From contig NZ_PKRQ01000004.1 of NCBI RefSeq assembly GCF_002855575.1, forward strand, positions 310,001 through 374,000: a stretch of 64,000 nt of DNA. The letters run 5' to 3'. The DNA comes from Tabrizicola sp. TH137 (lineage in GTDB: Bacteria > Pseudomonadota > Alphaproteobacteria > Rhodobacterales > Rhodobacteraceae). Shown here in pieces: positions 8,606 to 18,767 of this stretch. Positions within the stretch are counted from its first letter, which is position 1; each line of letters starts with the position of its first letter. Under the pieces are notes generated by a model, which was given only the letters and a program-made list of their open reading frames with translations, was not told where the DNA came from and made no database searches. The position numbers and the translations under genes were made by a program.

Positions 8606-11158
8606 TCAGGCGGCGGTGGCGCGGTCCTCAAGGCGGGCTGTGTAGCGGGACAGCACATCAAGGATGGCGGAGCGGCGGAGCGGTTTGGTCAGGTGATGAT
8701 CCATGCCTGCGTCGCGGATGCGGTCGCTGTCTTCCTCCATCGCGTGGGCGGTCAGTGCGACGATGGGGACATGGGCAAGGCCGCCTTCCGCCGCCCGGAT
8801 CGCGCGGGCGGCGGTGCAGCCATCCATCACGGGCATGGAGATATCCATGAAGATCAGGTCAGGGTGGAAGCCGCGCCAAAGGTCGATGGCCTGACGCCCG
8901 TCTTCGGCAAAGCGGAGATCGAGGTCGAGGTCGCGGAGCATCTTGGCGAGGACAAGCTGGTTGGTGCGATTGTCCTCGGCCGCGAGGATGCGCAGGCGGC
9001 GCGCGGCGGGCGGTTCGGCGACGGCGGCGGGAAGCCGCGCGCCGGTCAGGTGGCGCAGCGCGGCAAAGAGATCCGAGCGCGGCACCGGCTTGGCCAGCAC
9101 GGCCTGCGCGCTGCCCTCGGCGACCAGCGCCTCGGCCCGGGCCATGGCATCGGGTGCGGCCATGAGCAGCGCGGGCGCGCGATGGCCCCGGGCGCGGAGC
9201 GCGGAGAGCAGGGCAAGGCCATCCTCGGCGCCCTGATCGGCGTCGATCAGGAGCAGATCCAGCCCGTCCGTCGAGAGGGGTTCCAGCCCGGAACGGTGGT
9301 GCAGGACGGCGATGCCCAGTTGGTGCAACTGGCGTTCCAGAATGGCGCGGTTGACGGGGTTCGCCTCGGCCAGAAGGACATGGTGCAGTGCCGTTGGCAC
9401 CCCCGGCGCGGCAATCCGTTCGGCCACCGGAAGCGTCAGGGCAAATCCGAAACAGGACCCTTCACCCGGAACGGAGTCGAGCCAGAGATGGCCGTCCATC
9501 CGTTCGACGAGGCGGCGGGTGATGGCGAGGCCCAGACCGGTGCCCTGATAGCGCCGGTCCTCGGCGGTTTCGACCTGATTGAAATCCCCGAAGATATGGT
9601 CCGCATGTTCGGGCGCGATGCCGATGCCCGTATCCTCGACCGTGATGTGAAGGCGGAGGCGATCCCCGTCTTCCATCGTGCCGACGACGCGGACGAGGAC
9701 ATGGCCGGTTTCGGTGAACTTGACGGCGTTGCCCATGAGATTGGTCAGCACCTGCCGCAATCGGCCTGCATCGCCGACAAGCCGGGTGGGAAGGAACATG
9801 TCGTAATCGACCAGCAGATCAATCCCCTTGGCCCGTGCCTGCGGTTGCAGGAGGATCGCGGTTTCATGGATCAACCTTTCAAGATCGAAGGGCGCCGGGT
9901 GCAGGACCAGACGGCCCGCCTCGATCTTGGACCAGTCCAGAATGTCGTTGATGATGGCGAGGAGCGCTTCGCCCGACGAACGGATGGTTTCCGCAAAGAG
10001 GCGCTGGTCTTCGGTGAGATCGGTGCCGCAGAGCAGTTCGGCCATGCCGACGACACCGTTCATCGGGGTCCTGATCTCATGGCTCATATTGGCAAGGAAG
10101 GCGGATTTCGCCCCGTTTGCGGCCTCAGCCGCGTGGCGCGCGGCGCGGAGCGTTTCCTGAACCTCGCGTTCGGCCGTGATGTCGCGGCGCAGGCCGACCC
10201 GGCCACCGTCAGGGGTGGGGCGGTCCTGCGCGCGCAGCCAGCGGCCATCGGCGAGGTGCAGTTCGACATGGCCGGATGCGGCGCGGAATTCGGCCAGCCG
10301 GTCCTGTATGAAGTCGTCCTCGCGCCCCGCTGCGGCGGGGAACTGACCCGAAGCGACGCTGGCGCGGAGGATGTCCTGAAAGCGGATGCCGGGTTCGACG
10401 GTGATGCCGTCGGCGGCGCAAAGGTCGCGATACGTCTGGTTGCAGAGGGTCAGCCTGTCATTGCGATCAAAGATGACGAAACCGTCGGGGATCGCCTCGA
10501 TCGCGGCGCGCAGGCGCATTTCGGCGGTGATGTCGATGGCGAGACAGACCCTGTCGCCGTCGCGGGCGATGCTGTCCTCAAGTCGCAGCGAGGGCCCGGA
10601 GAGGAGGGCAAGTTCGACCGGCGGGATCGGATCGGAGGCAATGCGGGCAAGCATCTGCTGCACCCAGTCGTCACCCGCCACGTCAAGCCGCAGCAGGGGC
10701 GTGAGGGCGGCGAGCAGATCGGGATAGGCCATGCCGGGCAGGATGCTGCCGGGGGCAAAAGGGGCGAGGAAGGCGCGGTTGGCCATGACAAGGCGGTTGT
10801 CCGTGTCGAAGACGGCGAAACCGTCGCGGATCGTGTCGATGGAGGTGCGGAGGCGGCGTTCGGCCATGACGGCGGCGGTATGGGCGCGGTCGAGATCGCC
10901 CAGATAGCGTTCGTTCTGGCCCTTGAGGCGTGCGGCTTCGGACCGTGCCGCATGGGCGGATTGCCGTTCCTCGACCATCTGTTCGGAGAGGGCGCGGGCT
11001 TGCAGGGCGAGTTTTTCCTGTGCCGCCGCCAGTTCCCGCATCTTCCATTCCAGCGTGCGTTCCGCCGCCAGCCGCGCGCGGCGTTCACGGGCGAGCCGTT
11101 CGGCGAGCGAAAGCGAGGCGGCGGGGGGCGGCGAAACGGGCGGCGGGGTGGCGTTCAT
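8606..11158 (-). CDS. Hybrid sensor histidine kinase (two PAS, HisKA, HATPase, two receivers)
   Basis: An 850-residue cytoplasmic-looking kinase; no membrane segment is seen. Order: Pro-rich tip, coiled coil (about 15-100), two PAS-like sensors with the repeated pattern D-G-F-A/V-V/I-F-D (about 100-330), HisKA with phospho-acceptor motif SHEIRTPMNG (about residue 365), HATPase with NAVKFT and DTGIG boxes, a degenerate receiver (LDLLLIDADQG) and a C-terminal canonical receiver (AAEDNRTNQL, FMDISMPVMDG, K in TKPLR). It has no HPt domain, so a separate phosphotransferase is needed. Start ATG 11158 (MNATPPPV) is chosen over the longer frame because the upstream codons are not protein-like. No response regulator gene adjoins it; ligand unknown. 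Confidence 0.85.
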   Translation of the reverse strand: MNATPPPVSPPPAASLSLAERLARERRARLAAERTLEWKMRELAAAQEKLALQARALSEQMVEERQSAHAARSEAARLKGQNERYLGDLDRAHTAAVMAERRLRTSIDTIRDGFAVFDTDNRLVMANRAFLAPFAPGSILPGMAYPDLLAALTPLLRLDVAGDDWVQQMLARIASDPIPPVELALLSGPSLRLEDSIARDGDRVCLAIDITAEMRLRAAIEAIPDGFVIFDRNDRLTLCNQTYRDLCAADGITVEPGIRFQDILRASVASGQFPAAAGREDDFIQDRLAEFRAASGHVELHLADGRWLRAQDRPTPDGGRVGLRRDITAEREVQETLRAARHAAEAANGAKSAFLANMSHEIRTPMNGVVGMAELLCGTDLTEDQRLFAETIRSSGEALLAIINDILDWSKIEAGRLVLHPAPFDLERLIHETAILLQPQARAKGIDLLVDYDMFLPTRLVGDAGRLRQVLTNLMGNAVKFTETGHVLVRVVGTMEDGDRLRLHITVEDTGIGIAPEHADHIFGDFNQVETAEDRRYQGTGLGLAITRRLVERMDGHLWLDSVPGEGSCFGFALTLPVAERIAAPGVPTALHHVLLAEANPVNRAILERQLHQLGIAVLHHRSGLEPLSTDGLDLLLIDADQGAEDGLALLSALRARGHRAPALLMAAPDAMARAEALVAEGSAQAVLAKPVPRSDLFAALRHLTGARLPAAVAEPPAARRLRILAAEDNRTNQLVLAKMLRDLDLDLRFAEDGRQAIDLWRGFHPDLIFMDISMPVMDGCTAARAIRAAEGGLAHVPIVALTAHAMEEDSDRIRDAGMDHHLTKPLRRSAILDVLSRYTARLEDRATAA

Positions 11159-11310
11159 GTAACCTCGACTCAAGCAGGGGCGGCGCGTCGTGCACAGCAT
11201 GGAAGCTGTCGGTGAACAGGGGGTTAAGGGCCGCGCCCATCACCTTGGCATGGACGACTCATTGCGCCGGGGAGGGCTGCCGTGCCAGCATCGGTTTGAC
11301 CCTGAAGCCT

Positions 11311-14300
11311 ATGGTGACCCCCATGCGTCTTGCCCCGATTGCCCTTGCCGCCGCGCTGATCCTTGCGCCATTTGCCGTTGCGGCGCAGGACCTTGTGCCG
11401 CCGAAGCGCATCGTTCTTTCGCAGGATCTGGATCTGCCGGGGGGCGACATCGCGTCGGCCTTCGACACGACGCTGGAGGCCTGTGAACGGGCTTGTCTGG
11501 CAAATGCCACTTGCGAAGCCTTCACCTTCAACACCCGGAACGGAAGCTGTTTCCTGAAGGCGGGGCCGGGCGAGGGCGTTTCCTATGCGGGGGCCTTTTC
11601 CGGTGCCGTGCGCGCGGCAGAGGCGGGGGCGGCGGAGCGGGCGCGGCTGCGGCGCGGCGAGATCGCCTTCGTGCAGGATTGGGAACTGGGCGCGGTGACG
11701 GCGCAGGCGGAAGCGCTGGCGCGGGAGCATGTGGCGGGGCCGTGGACGGCGGCGGAGTGGTTGACCGCGGCGCAAGAGGCCGAGATGCAGGGCGATTTCG
11801 CGGCTGCGGCGCGGAACATGGGGGCGGTGGTCAGCCTGACGGATGCGGCAGGCGACTGGGGGGACTATGCGCGGCTGACGCTGGCGGCGGGCGATGTGGA
11901 AGGGCCGGATCAGCAGGCGCTGCGGGAGCGCGCCTATCAGGCGGCGGTGAACGGCTATCTTCGGGCCGAAACTGCGGCGGAGCGGCATACGATCCTTGTC
12001 ACCATGGGCATGGCGCTGGAGCGGATCGCGCGCGGTTCGGACACGGTGAAGGCGCTGCGTCTGGCGCAATCGTTGCAGGAGCGCGACGACACCGCAGCCT
12101 ATCTGGCGCAGGCGGCGGGGCAATACGGGTTCCGCATCGTGGAGAACCGGGTGGAGAGCGATACGGCCCGCCCGCGCATCTGCGCGACGTTTTCGGAGGA
12201 TCTGGTGGCGAAGGGGGTGGACTATGCCTCTTTCGTGCAGCTGGACGAGCCGGGGCTGACGGTGAGCGCGCAGTTCCGCGATATCTGCGTCGAGGGGCTG
12301 GTGCATGGCCAGCGCGCGACAGTGACCTTCCGCGAGGGGCTGCCTGCGGCGGATGGGCAGGTGCTGACGGCGTCGGTGGATATCACGCAATACATCCGCG
12401 ACCGGTCGCCCGGCGTGCGCTTTCCGGGGCGGGCCTATGTGCTGCCCAAGGCGGGGGAGCCTGCGCTGCCGGTTGAGACGGTGAATACCGAGGCGCTGGA
12501 TCTGGTGCTGTATCGCGTCACGGACCGGAACCTGATCCGGGCCTTCCAGAACGGCTATCTGTCGGCGCCGATGGCGGAATGGCAGGAGTATGATTTCACC
12601 GCCCAGACGGGGACGGAGGTCTGGCGCGGGACGGCAGAAGTGGGGATGGAGGTGAACCGGGACGTGACCACGCGCCTGCCGATGGCCGAGGCGCTGGCCG
12701 GGCAAGGGGCGGGGGTTTATGCGCTGCGCGCTTCGGTGCCGGGCAAGCAGGCCTGGCAGGTGCCCGCCGGGTGGCAGTGGTTCACGGTGTCGGACCTTGG
12801 GGTGACGACGCTGTCGGGGGTGGATGGGCTGCATGTCTTTGTGCGGTCGCTGGGATCGGCAGAGGCGAAGGCGGGGGTTTCGGTTGAGCTTCTGTCGAAC
12901 GGGAACGAGGTTCTGGGGACCGTCGCAACGGATGCGGATGGCTATGCGCGGTTTGATGCGGGGCTGACGAAGGGGGTGGGGGCGGCGGCACCCGCGATGG
13001 TGGTGGTGCGCGAGGGCGAGGCGGATGTGGCCTTCCTGTCGCTGAACGACCCGGAATTCGATCTGTCGGATCGCGGGGTGGAGGGGCGTGAGGCCGCGCC
13101 GCCGGTGGATGTGTTCCTTGCGACGGATCGGGGGGCCTATCGGGCGGGGGAGACGGTCTTTGCCACGGCGCTGGCGCGGGATTCGGGGGCGGCGGCGGTG
13201 GAGGGGTTGCCCCTGACCGTGGTGGTGAAGCGGCCCGACGGCGTGGAACATGCCCGGCAGGTGGTGAATGACTGGGGTGGCGGCTATGTGATCAGCCAGC
13301 CGATCCTTGCCAGTGCGCCGCGCGGCGTGTGGCGGATGGAGGTGCTGGCGGATGCGGACGCGCCGCCGCTGACGGCGACCACGTTCCTTGTCGAGGATTT
13401 CCTGCCGGAGCGGATTGATTTCGACGTGGCGCTGCCCGAGGGGATGCGTGCCGGAGAAGTGGCGGAACTGGGCGTGACGGCGCGCTATCTGTTCGGCGCG
13501 CCGGGGGCCGATCTGGCGGTGGAGGGCGAGGTTCTGCTGCGCGCGGCGGCGGGTCTGCCGGGATGGGAGGGCTATCGCTTTGGCCCGCATGACAGCCCGT
13601 TCAGCGCAGTGATGCAGGGGCTTGACCCGGCGCGGACAGATGCGGCGGGGCTGGCCACGGTGACCGTGGCCCTGCCGGATGTGGAGGATGCCGGGCTGCC
13701 TCTGGAGGCGCGGGTAGCGGTGCGGGTGGCCGAAGGATCGGGGCGCCCGGTGGAGCGCGTGACAACGGTGCCGCTGGCCGCGAGCGCGCCGATGATCGGG
13801 GTGAAGCCGATGTTCGACGGCGTGGTCGGCGAGAATGCCGAGGCGCGGTTCACGCTGGCGGCGGTGGGCGCGGATGGCAAGGCCGCACCGATGGCCGCCC
13901 GCTGGGAGGTGGTGAGGATCGAGACGACCTATCAGTGGTATCAGAGTTTCGGCAACTGGATGTGGCAACCCGTGACCCGGCGCGAGCGGGTGGCAGAGGG
14001 CGATGTGGCGCTGGATGCGCCGACCGAGATCGCGGTGCCGGTGACATGGGGCGAATATGTGCTGACCGTGACGCAGGCGGAGGGGGTGGCGGTGACGTCG
14101 GTTCCCTTCAGCGCGGGCTGGTTCGCGGCGGCGGATGCGGCGGCGACGCCGGATACGCTGGACCTGTCGCTGGACAAGGAAGCCTATGCGGCGGGGGATG
14201 TGGCCAAGCTGCGGCTGGTGCCGCGTTTCGCGGGCAAGGCGGTGGTGATGGTGCTGTCGAACCGTCTGATCGCCATGCAGGCGGTGGATGTGGCGGAAGG

Positions 14301-16728
14301 CGAGACTGTCATCGACCTGCCCGTGACGGATGACTGGGGCGCGGGTGTCTATGTGACCGCGCAGGTGCTGCGGCCGATGGATGTGGCGGCGGGGCGGAAC
14401 CCGGCGCGCGCGCTGGGCCTGGCCCATGCCGGGGTGGACCCGGGGGCGCGGGCCCTGGCGGCCAGGGTGGAGGTTCCGGCCGAGGTCGATCCGCGTGGGG
14501 CGCTGCCCGTTGCAGTAAAGGTGGACGGGGTGGCGGCGGGCGAGACGGCCTATGTCACCATCGCGGCAGTGGATCAGGGGATATTGAACCTGACGGGATA
14601 CAAGGCGCCCGATCCGCAGGGGCATTACTTCGGGCAGAGGAAGCTGGGCGTCGGCATCCGCGACATCTATGGGCGGCTGATCGACGGGCTGAACGGGGCC
14701 GAGGGCGTGGTGCGGTCGGGTGGCGATGCGGGGGCGGGGGCGCGGTTGCAGGCGCCGCCCCCCACGGAAGAGCTGGTGGCCTATTTCACCGGGCCGGTGG
14801 CAGTGGGCGCGGATGGATTTGCGCGGGCGGAGTTCCAGCTTCCGGCCTTCAACGGCACGGTGAAGGTGATGGCGGTGGCCTGGTCCAAGACCGGGGTCGG
14901 GCAGGCAAGCGCGGACGTTCTGGTGCGCGATCCGGTGGTGGTGACGGCGTCGCTGCCTCGTTTCATGGCGCCGGGGGATGAAAGCCGGGTGTTGCTGGAG
15001 ATTGTCCATGCAACGGGGCCCTTCGGGACGATGCAGCTTGCCGTCGCGGGCCGGGGCGTGGAGGTGGGCGACGCGCCCGCGACTGTCGATCTGGCAGAGA
15101 AGGGCAAGCAGGTGCTTGCCGTGCCGGTGGTGGCGGGTGCGGAGGGTATCCACGAGGTGGCGGTGACGCTGACCACGCCGGATGGGAAGGTGCTGGAGAA
15201 GGTGCTAACCCTGCCCGTGCAGCGAAACGACCCGGAGGTGGTGCGCGTGTCGCGGTTCGATCTGGCGGCGGGGCAGACCTTCCAGTTCGACGATGCGGTG
15301 CTGGCGGGATATCTGCCCGGCGCGCGGGCGACGCTGGCCATCGGGCCTTTGGCGCGGCTGAATGCGCCGGGGCTGTTGGCGGCGCTGGACCGGTATCCCT
15401 ATGGCTGCACGGAGCAGATGACATCGAAGGCGATGCCCTTGCTCTATTTCGACGAAGTGGCGCAGGCCATGTCGCTGCCCTGGGCGGAGAATGTGCAGGG
15501 CCGGGTGCAAGAGGCGGTGGCGGAGATCCTGACCAATCAGGGCGCGGAGGGCGGATTTGGCCTTTGGGGGCCGGGGTCGGGTGATCTGTGGCTGGATGCC
15601 TATGTGACCGACTTCCTGTCGCGGGCCAAGGCGCGGGGGTTCGAGGTGCCAGACCCTGCCTTCCGCATGGCGCTGGACAATCTGCGCAATCAGGTGAATT
15701 TCGCGCCCGATTTCGACTTTGGCGGTGAGGCGCTGGCCTATGCCCTGATGGTGCTGGCGCGCGAGGGGGCGGCGGCGATCGGTGACTTGCGTTACCACGC
15801 CGATGTGAAGGGCGATGCCTTTGCCACACCGACGGCCATGGCGCAGTTGGGCGCGGCTTTGGCGGCCTATGGCGAACAGGCGCGGGCGGATGCGATGTTC
15901 GCGCGGGCCGGGGCGGCACTGGATGCAGCGGCGCAGGATGTGGAGCAACTGTTCCGCGCCGACTACGGGACGACCTATCGCGATGCGGCGGCGGTGCTGA
16001 CGCTGGCGGTGGAGGCGGGGTCGAATGCGGTGGACCGCGAGGCATTGACGGACCGGATTGCCACATCCGGCGTCTTGTCCACGCAGGAAAGCACCTGGGC
16101 GCTGCTGGCGGCCAATGCTCTGATCGACGGACCCGAGGTTTCGGGGGTGACAATCGACGGTCAGCCTGCCGAGGGGCCTTTGGTGCAGATGCGGGCCTTG
16201 GGGGCCGCACCTGTGGCGGTGGCGAATGGCGGGGGGGATACCACGCTGACCGTGACCAGTTTTGGCGTGCCGGAGGGGGATGAGGCGGCGTCGGGCAATG
16301 GCTATGCGATTTCCCGCAGCTATTTTGCGCTGGACGGGACGCCGATGGATGCCTCTTCCGTGGCGGTCGGGACGCGGATGATCGCGGTGCTGGAGATCAC
16401 GCCCTTTGGCCGTGGCGAGGCGCGGCTGATGGTGGCGGATCCGCTGCCGGCCGGGTTCGAGATCGACAATCCCAATCTGATGACGGCGGGGTCTGTGCCT
16501 GCGCTTTCGGGGCTGGGGCTGTTGGATTTCGTGACCCATGCCGAATATCGGCAGGACCGGTTCCTTGCCGCCGTGGACCGGATGGACAATGCGCCCTTCC
16601 GGCTGGCCTATGTGGTGCGGGCGGTGTCGCCGGGGGTGTTCCGGCATCCGGCGGCATCGGTCGAGGACATGTATCGCCCCGATTTCCGGGCGGTGGGTGA
16701 GACGGGCCGGGTGAGCGTGACGGAGTGA
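11311..16728 (+). CDS. Bacterial alpha-2-macroglobulin family protein with PAN/Apple domain
   Basis: About 1805 residues, with a signal peptide (hydrophobic stretch to about residue 26, AVAAQ). A Cys-rich PAN/Apple-like module follows (ACERACLANATCEAFTFN, about 52-95), then many macroglobulin beta-sandwich domains and a thioester motif CTEQ with Cys near residue 1366 (YGCTEQMTSKAMP), then the alpha-toroid. Bacterial A2Ms trap proteases in the periplasm. The gene overlaps pbpC by 4 bases (GTGA), the well-known A2M-PBP1C pairing thought to defend and repair the cell wall after breach. No lipobox Cys is obvious after the signal peptide, so it may be soluble. ATG 11311 and ATG 11323 are both possible starts; neither has a strong SD. 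Confidence 0.9.
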   Translation: MVTPMRLAPIALAAALILAPFAVAAQDLVPPKRIVLSQDLDLPGGDIASAFDTTLEACERACLANATCEAFTFNTRNGSCFLKAGPGEGVSYAGAFSGAVRAAEAGAAERARLRRGEIAFVQDWELGAVTAQAEALAREHVAGPWTAAEWLTAAQEAEMQGDFAAAARNMGAVVSLTDAAGDWGDYARLTLAAGDVEGPDQQALRERAYQAAVNGYLRAETAAERHTILVTMGMALERIARGSDTVKALRLAQSLQERDDTAAYLAQAAGQYGFRIVENRVESDTARPRICATFSEDLVAKGVDYASFVQLDEPGLTVSAQFRDICVEGLVHGQRATVTFREGLPAADGQVLTASVDITQYIRDRSPGVRFPGRAYVLPKAGEPALPVETVNTEALDLVLYRVTDRNLIRAFQNGYLSAPMAEWQEYDFTAQTGTEVWRGTAEVGMEVNRDVTTRLPMAEALAGQGAGVYALRASVPGKQAWQVPAGWQWFTVSDLGVTTLSGVDGLHVFVRSLGSAEAKAGVSVELLSNGNEVLGTVATDADGYARFDAGLTKGVGAAAPAMVVVREGEADVAFLSLNDPEFDLSDRGVEGREAAPPVDVFLATDRGAYRAGETVFATALARDSGAAAVEGLPLTVVVKRPDGVEHARQVVNDWGGGYVISQPILASAPRGVWRMEVLADADAPPLTATTFLVEDFLPERIDFDVALPEGMRAGEVAELGVTARYLFGAPGADLAVEGEVLLRAAAGLPGWEGYRFGPHDSPFSAVMQGLDPARTDAAGLATVTVALPDVEDAGLPLEARVAVRVAEGSGRPVERVTTVPLAASAPMIGVKPMFDGVVGENAEARFTLAAVGADGKAAPMAARWEVVRIETTYQWYQSFGNWMWQPVTRRERVAEGDVALDAPTEIAVPVTWGEYVLTVTQAEGVAVTSVPFSAGWFAAADAAATPDTLDLSLDKEAYAAGDVAKLRLVPRFAGKAVVMVLSNRLIAMQAVDVAEGETVIDLPVTDDWGAGVYVTAQVLRPMDVAAGRNPARALGLAHAGVDPGARALAARVEVPAEVDPRGALPVAVKVDGVAAGETAYVTIAAVDQGILNLTGYKAPDPQGHYFGQRKLGVGIRDIYGRLIDGLNGAEGVVRSGGDAGAGARLQAPPPTEELVAYFTGPVAVGADGFARAEFQLPAFNGTVKVMAVAWSKTGVGQASADVLVRDPVVVTASLPRFMAPGDESRVLLEIVHATGPFGTMQLAVAGRGVEVGDAPATVDLAEKGKQVLAVPVVAGAEGIHEVAVTLTTPDGKVLEKVLTLPVQRNDPEVVRVSRFDLAAGQTFQFDDAVLAGYLPGARATLAIGPLARLNAPGLLAALDRYPYGCTEQMTSKAMPLLYFDEVAQAMSLPWAENVQGRVQEAVAEILTNQGAEGGFGLWGPGSGDLWLDAYVTDFLSRAKARGFEVPDPAFRMALDNLRNQVNFAPDFDFGGEALAYALMVLAREGAAAIGDLRYHADVKGDAFATPTAMAQLGAALAAYGEQARADAMFARAGAALDAAAQDVEQLFRADYGTTYRDAAAVLTLAVEAGSNAVDREALTDRIATSGVLSTQESTWALLAANALIDGPEVSGVTIDGQPAEGPLVQMRALGAAPVAVANGGGDTTLTVTSFGVPEGDEAASGNGYAISRSYFALDGTPMDASSVAVGTRMIAVLEITPFGRGEARLMVADPLPAGFEIDNPNLMTAGSVPALSGLGLLDFVTHAEYRQDRFLAAVDRMDNAPFRLAYVVRAVSPGVFRHPAASVEDMYRPDFRAVGETGRVSVTE

Positions 16729-18767
16729 TCCGGGCGCGGCATATCTTTGCGCTGGCGGCGGGGCTTTGGCTTTCCGCCGTGGCGCGGGATGGGTTTGACG
16801 GATGGGTGGCGGCGACGGTGCTGCCGCCGCTGGTGCCGGAGACTTCGGTCTTGGTGGAGGATCGGGAGGGCGCGCTGTTGCGCGCCTATACGGTGGCGGA
16901 TGGGCGGTGGCGGCTTGAGGTCTCGCCCGATGCGGTGGACCCTGTCTTTGTCGAGATGCTGATCGCCTATGAGGATGGGCGGTTCCGCGATCACGGGGGG
17001 GTGGACCTGCGCGCGATGGCGCGGGCAGTGGCGCAGGCGGTTTGGCATGGCGGGGTGGTGTCGGGCGGATCGACGCTGACGATGCAGGTCGCGCGGCTGC
17101 TGGAGGAAAGCGGGACGGGCCGGATCGAGGGCAAGCTGCGGCAGATGCGGGTGGCGCTGGCGCTGGAGCGGCGGCTGACGAAGGAGGAAATCCTGGGGCT
17201 TTACCTGCTGCTGGCCCCCTATGGCGGGAATATCGAAGGGGTGCGGGCGGCGACGCTGGCCTATTTCGGGAAGGAGCCCTGGCGGCTGACCCCGGCCGAG
17301 GCGGCGCTGCTGGTGGCCATTCCGCAAAGCCCGGAAAGCCGCAGGCCGGACCGGCATCCGGAGGTGGCGGCAGAGGCGCGGGCGCGAGTGCTGGCGCGGG
17401 CCGTGGCGAAGGGGATCGTGACGGCGGATCACGCCGAGGCGGCAGAGCGCGAGGTCGTGCCGGTGGCGCGGCGGGCGGTGCCCGCTATCGCGCCGCATCT
17501 GGCGGATCGGGCGCTGCGCGATGCGCCGCTGGCGGCGGTGCATCGGCTGACCATCGACCGGGGGCTGCAAGTCGCGCTGGAGCAACTGGCCGCCGAGACG
17601 GTGCAGCATCAGGGCGAGCGGTTGCAGGTCGCGATGGTGGTGGCGGATCATGCGACGGGGGAAATCCTTGCCTCGGTCGGGTCGGCGGCGTTCCGGGCGG
17701 ATGCGCGGCAGGGGTTCGTGGACATGACGCAGGCGCTGCGGTCGCCGGGATCGACGCTGAAGCCCTTGGTCTATGCCTTGGCCTTCGATGAGGGGCTGGC
17801 CCATCCCGAGACGATGATGGAGGACCGGCCCGTCCGCTTTGGCACCTATGCGCCGCAGAATTTCGACCGGGTCTATCGTGGCACGGTGCGGGTGCGGGAG
17901 GCGTTGCAGTTGTCGCTGAACATCCCTGTGGTGGCGTTGACCGAGGCGATGGGGCCGGCGCGGGTTCTGGTGGCGCTGGATCGGGCGGGGGTGGGCTATC
18001 GGTTGCCGCCGGGGGAGGCGGGGCTTGCCATCTCGCTCGGCGGGATCGGGGTGAGTTTGCAGGACATGGTGCAGCTTTACGCCGCGCTGGCACGGGGCGG
18101 TGTGGCGCTGCCCCTGCGCTGGCGGATGGAAGAAGACGGGGCAGAGGGGGCGCGGGTGGTGAGCCGGACCTCGGCCTGGCAGGTGGGGGACATTCTGGCG
18201 GGGCTGGCACCACCGCCGGGATCGCCGGAGAACCGCCTCGCCTACAAGACGGGGACGAGCTATGGGCATCGCGATGCCTGGGCCATCGGGTTTGACGGGC
18301 GGCATGTGGTGGGGGTCTGGCTGGGGCGGGCAGATGGGACGCCGGTGCCGGGGGTGTTCGGCGCTGACCTTGCAGCGCCGGTTCTGTTTCAGGCCTTTGC
18401 CCGGCTGAAGCCCGCGCTGGAGGCGCAGCCCCCTGCCCCGCCGGAGACCCTGCTGGTGGCCAATGCGCAACTGCCGCAGCCCTTGCAGCGGTTTCGCCCG
18501 CGCGGGGCGGCGTTCGACGTGGCCCGCGATGCGCCCGCAGTCGCCTTTCCGCCCGACGGTGCCGAGGTGGAGCGGTTGCCGGAAGGCGTGATGGTGCGGG
18601 TGGAGGGGGGCAAGGCCCCGTTCACATGGCTGGCCGATGGCATGCCGATGGTGACGGGCGAGCGGTCGCGCGAGGTGGTGCTGCCCCTGCTGGGGGCGGG
18701 GTTCACCACCCTGTCGGTGATCGACGCCGAGGGGCGGTCGGCACGGGCGCGGGTGCGGCTGCGCTAG
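16725..18767 (+). CDS. pbpC: Penicillin-binding protein 1C (peptidoglycan glycosyltransferase/transpeptidase-like)
   Basis: A 680-residue class A PBP. N-terminal anchor, then a GT51 glycosyltransferase domain with [14 protein letters not shown] (catalytic Glu) and [11 protein letters not shown], then the transpeptidase domain with SPGSTLKP (active-site Ser near residue 344), SLN (LQLSLNIP) and KTGTS (about residue 510), and a C-terminal PBP1C beta domain (about 580-680). It starts at GTG 16725, overlapping the A2M stop (GTGA), so translation is coupled. PBP1C normally partners bacterial A2M. It converges with the thiolase gene with a 4-base overlap. Confidence 0.93.
   Translation: MIRARHIFALAAGLWLSAVARDGFDGWVAATVLPPLVPETSVLVEDREGALLRAYTVADGRWRLEVSPDAVDPVFVEMLIAYEDGRFRDHGGVDLRAMARAVAQAVWHGGVVSGGSTLTMQVARLLEESGTGRIEGKLRQMRVALALERRLTKEEILGLYLLLAPYGGNIEGVRAATLAYFGKEPWRLTPAEAALLVAIPQSPESRRPDRHPEVAAEARARVLARAVAKGIVTADHAEAAEREVVPVARRAVPAIAPHLADRALRDAPLAAVHRLTIDRGLQVALEQLAAETVQHQGERLQVAMVVADHATGEILASVGSAAFRADARQGFVDMTQALRSPGSTLKPLVYALAFDEGLAHPETMMEDRPVRFGTYAPQNFDRVYRGTVRVREALQLSLNIPVVALTEAMGPARVLVALDRAGVGYRLPPGEAGLAISLGGIGVSLQDMVQLYAALARGGVALPLRWRMEEDGAEGARVVSRTSAWQVGDILAGLAPPPGSPENRLAYKTGTSYGHRDAWAIGFDGRHVVGVWLGRADGTPVPGVFGADLAAPVLFQAFARLKPALEAQPPAPPETLLVANAQLPQPLQRFRPRGAAFDVARDAPAVAFPPDGAEVERLPEGVMVRVEGGKAPFTWLADGMPMVTGERSREVVLPLLGAGFTTLSVIDAEGRSARARVRLR

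Noticed and set aside
11224-15153. 1309-codon minus-strand frame
   Set aside because: Antisense shadow of the alpha-2-macroglobulin gene with Arg/His/Pro-rich composition and no domain.
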